Shown: piece after piece, positions 62,896 through 64,000 of the stretch
How positions within the stretch are numbered: position 1 is the stretch's first letter
Layout: the number at the start of each line of letters is the position of its first letter
NCBI RefSeq assembly: GCF_040686855.1
Contig: NZ_JBFBOG010000003.1
Span: 907,237-971,236, forward strand
Reading direction: 5' to 3'
DNA from: Leifsonia sp040686855
GTDB lineage: Bacteria; Actinomycetota; Actinomycetes; Actinomycetales; Microbacteriaceae
DNA: 64,000 nucleotides
Notes under the pieces: generated by a model
Told to the model about the DNA's origin: nothing
Database searches by the model: none
The model's input: the letters and a program-made list of their open reading frames with translations, nothing else
Position numbers and translations under genes: made by a program

Positions 62896-63114
62896 TTAGC
62901 TTTTTACTGATGTGCTGTCAGGTGTTTTGACTTGGGCATCAATGGTACGTGGAGTATTAAGAGCAGTAGTCTCATCTTCTTCACGAACTGATTTTTTAAA
63001 GTCTTTTACTGCACCGCCTACGTCTTTACCGATATTTTTTAATTTCGACGTACCGAATAATAAAATAACGACAATTGCAAAAATAACGACATGCCAAATA
63101 GATAAACCGGCCAT
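62896..63114 (-). CDS. tatA: Sec-independent translocase subunit TatA
   Basis: The 72-residue protein has a single N-terminal helix (LSIWHVVIFAIVVILLFGTS), the conserved FG hinge, an amphipathic helix (KLKNIGKDVGGAVKDFKKSV) and a charged tail. TatA forms the Tat pore. It is the first gene of tatABC; a Pho-box array stands upstream. Confidence 0.96.
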   Translation of the reverse strand: MAGLSIWHVVIFAIVVILLFGTSKLKNIGKDVGGAVKDFKKSVREEDETTALNTPRTIDAQVKTPDSTSVKS

Positions 63115-63154
63115 GATCTTATACCTCTTTTCAGTTTGCTTTATATCAACAGGT

Positions 63155-63187
63155 TGCCATGACAGGAATGTGACATTTATATGTCAT
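63155..63187 (-). promoter_or_regulatory. PhoB-box array upstream of tatABC
   Basis: On the minus strand three consecutive 11-base units read ATGACATATAA, ATGTCACATTC and CTGTCATGGCA, close to the PhoB consensus CTGTCATAAAA. GATATAAA follows 11 bases after the last 7-mer as a plausible -10. Confidence 0.7.
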
Positions 63188-63365
63188 TTTTAAGACAATG
63201 AATGGCTGCCAAAACCTAAAAAGTTAATTTTATAAGCTGAATATCTTCTTTTTTATTTATACATAGTTTGAAAAAAGTCACTTAAATTACTTGAAATGGA
63301 GAATACATTTGATTTTGAAAAGGTGTAGCATAGCAAGCTGGTTTTAATGAGCAAGAGGAGAGAGC

Positions 63366-64000
63366 GTGGCGCTACTACTGCCTGTATTGGCATTTATCAC
63401 AGGACTTCTAATTGCTCAGACTTCCATTGCAGAAACCATAAAACCTATTCTTTCAGCTTGGCTTGCCCGCTTACTGATTCCAATTGTGATTATTTACAAC
63501 ATGGTATTTTATCAGCCAGGTAGTTTGAGTTTAATGCTGTTTAGCTCCGGTTCAGCATTTCTTATTTTCTTTGCTTATTTAGCTTTATTTAAAGACAGAT
63601 TGTTAGCGCTATGCGTAAGTTATACCAACATGGGATGGCTTGGTTTTCCCTTTGCCATGGCTTTATTTGGCCCTGATGCTACGGCTCCTATTGTGGCTTT
63701 ATATATTGGTATGTCTCTTTTTGGAAATGCGTGGGCTGTTACGGCAGTCACCACTGCACCACAAAGTAAGCTCAACATATTAAAAAATGTTTTAACTTCT
63801 CCACCGTGTATTTCAATATTCTGTGCACTTTTACTTAGGTCGTTAGGTGTTCAATATATCGAGCATCCTGCTATACATTGGGTATATGAAGTTGCCAAGT
63901 TTGTTATGACTTTTGCTGGTATGTGTGTGCTGGGAATGTGGCTACGCCGTACTCGAGTGCATTTGAAAGACTTAATTTACAGTACTAAAGCTCAAGCATT
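63366..64000 (+). CDS. AEC-family permease, N-terminal part
   Basis: The frame is open from a GTG at 63366 to the window edge, giving 211 residues. Hydrophobic segments ALLLPVLAFITGLLIAQTS, WLARLLIPIVIIYNMVFY, FSSGSAFLIFFAYLALF and NMGWLGFPFAMALFGPDA resemble the first half of AEC (auxin efflux carrier-like) permeases. GAGGAGAGAG precedes the GTG. It is divergent from tatABC. The substrate is unknown. Confidence 0.75.
   Translation, partial: MALLLPVLAFITGLLIAQTSIAETIKPILSAWLARLLIPIVIIYNMVFYQPGSLSLMLFSSGSAFLIFFAYLALFKDRLLALCVSYTNMGWLGFPFAMALFGPDATAPIVALYIGMSLFGNAWAVTAVTTAPQSKLNILKNVLTSPPCISIFCALLLRSLGVQYIEHPAIHWVYEVAKFVMTFAGMCVLGMWLRRTRVHLKDLIYSTKAQA

Noticed and set aside
56250..64000. Natural horizontal transfer of the Acinetobacter-like segment
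   Set aside because: Core genes, no mobile-element signs, unameliorated composition and a gene cut at the boundary favour an assembly chimera.

Overview
The window joins two unrelated genomes. Bases 1 to about 56245 are GC-rich DNA with strong G/C codon bias and actinobacterial gene order (ruvCAB-yajC-secDF-rel, pdxST with a MocR regulator, DUF3000-rnd, dxs, acnA, dut-DUF3710-DUF3159, DUF4193, sepH). Gene content and the frequent use of actinobacterial -10 boxes close to start codons suggest a Microbacteriaceae member, probably Leifsonia-like. Bases from about 56250 to 64000 are AT-rich and carry an NRDE protein, two PhoX-type phosphatases, tatABC and the start of an AEC permease, typical of a gammaproteobacterium, most likely Acinetobacter. 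The switch happens within about 10 bases, in the middle of a truncated gene on the actinobacterial side. This looks like an assembly or library chimera rather than a natural replicon.

Layout, actinobacterial part. 1-16.5 kb: end of a DUF349 gene, an AbiEi-like orphan, then a long leftward block: pdxS, pdxT, yebC, ruvC, ruvA, ruvB, yajC, secD, secF, a rhodanese and rel. A rightward pdxR-like gene and pdxY complete a vitamin B6 cluster (synthesis, control, salvage). HIT and thrS follow leftward. 16.7-24.3 kb: a secreted GH25/cell-wall-binding protein facing a secreted S53 peptidase, then DUF2127, an FAD oxidoreductase and two GNAT enzymes. 24.3-24.9 kb: four tRNA genes (Val-GAC, Cys, Gly leftward; Val-CAC rightward) with terminators. 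25-29.8 kb: an unknown two-part protein, DedA, a lipoprotein, a PemK/MazF-like protein and an Amt homologue that has lost its key residues. A canonical amt with a GlnR-type box lies upstream of it. 31-45 kb: DUF4326, sufE-sseA, zapE, a hydrolase, DUF3000-rnd, a fadA-fadB-like pair, a MerR-aldo/keto reductase operon, dxs and a HEPN-motif singleton. 45-56 kb: acnA with an iron-box-like site, a CtpE-like P-type ATPase, DUF3159/DUF3710/dut, DUF3093, DUF4193, sepH and an acyltransferase.

Acinetobacter-like part. Three leftward transcription units (tatABC, phoX copy 2, phoX copy 1) are each preceded by tandem 11-bp repeats matching PhoB boxes. Both phosphatases carry twin-arginine signals followed by lipobox-like cysteines. 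The sequence therefore predicts a phosphate-starvation module in which the secreted phosphatases and the Tat translocon that exports them are induced together.

No stretch longer than 300 bases lacks a gene. I saw no CRISPR array, insertion sequence, rRNA or replication origin.
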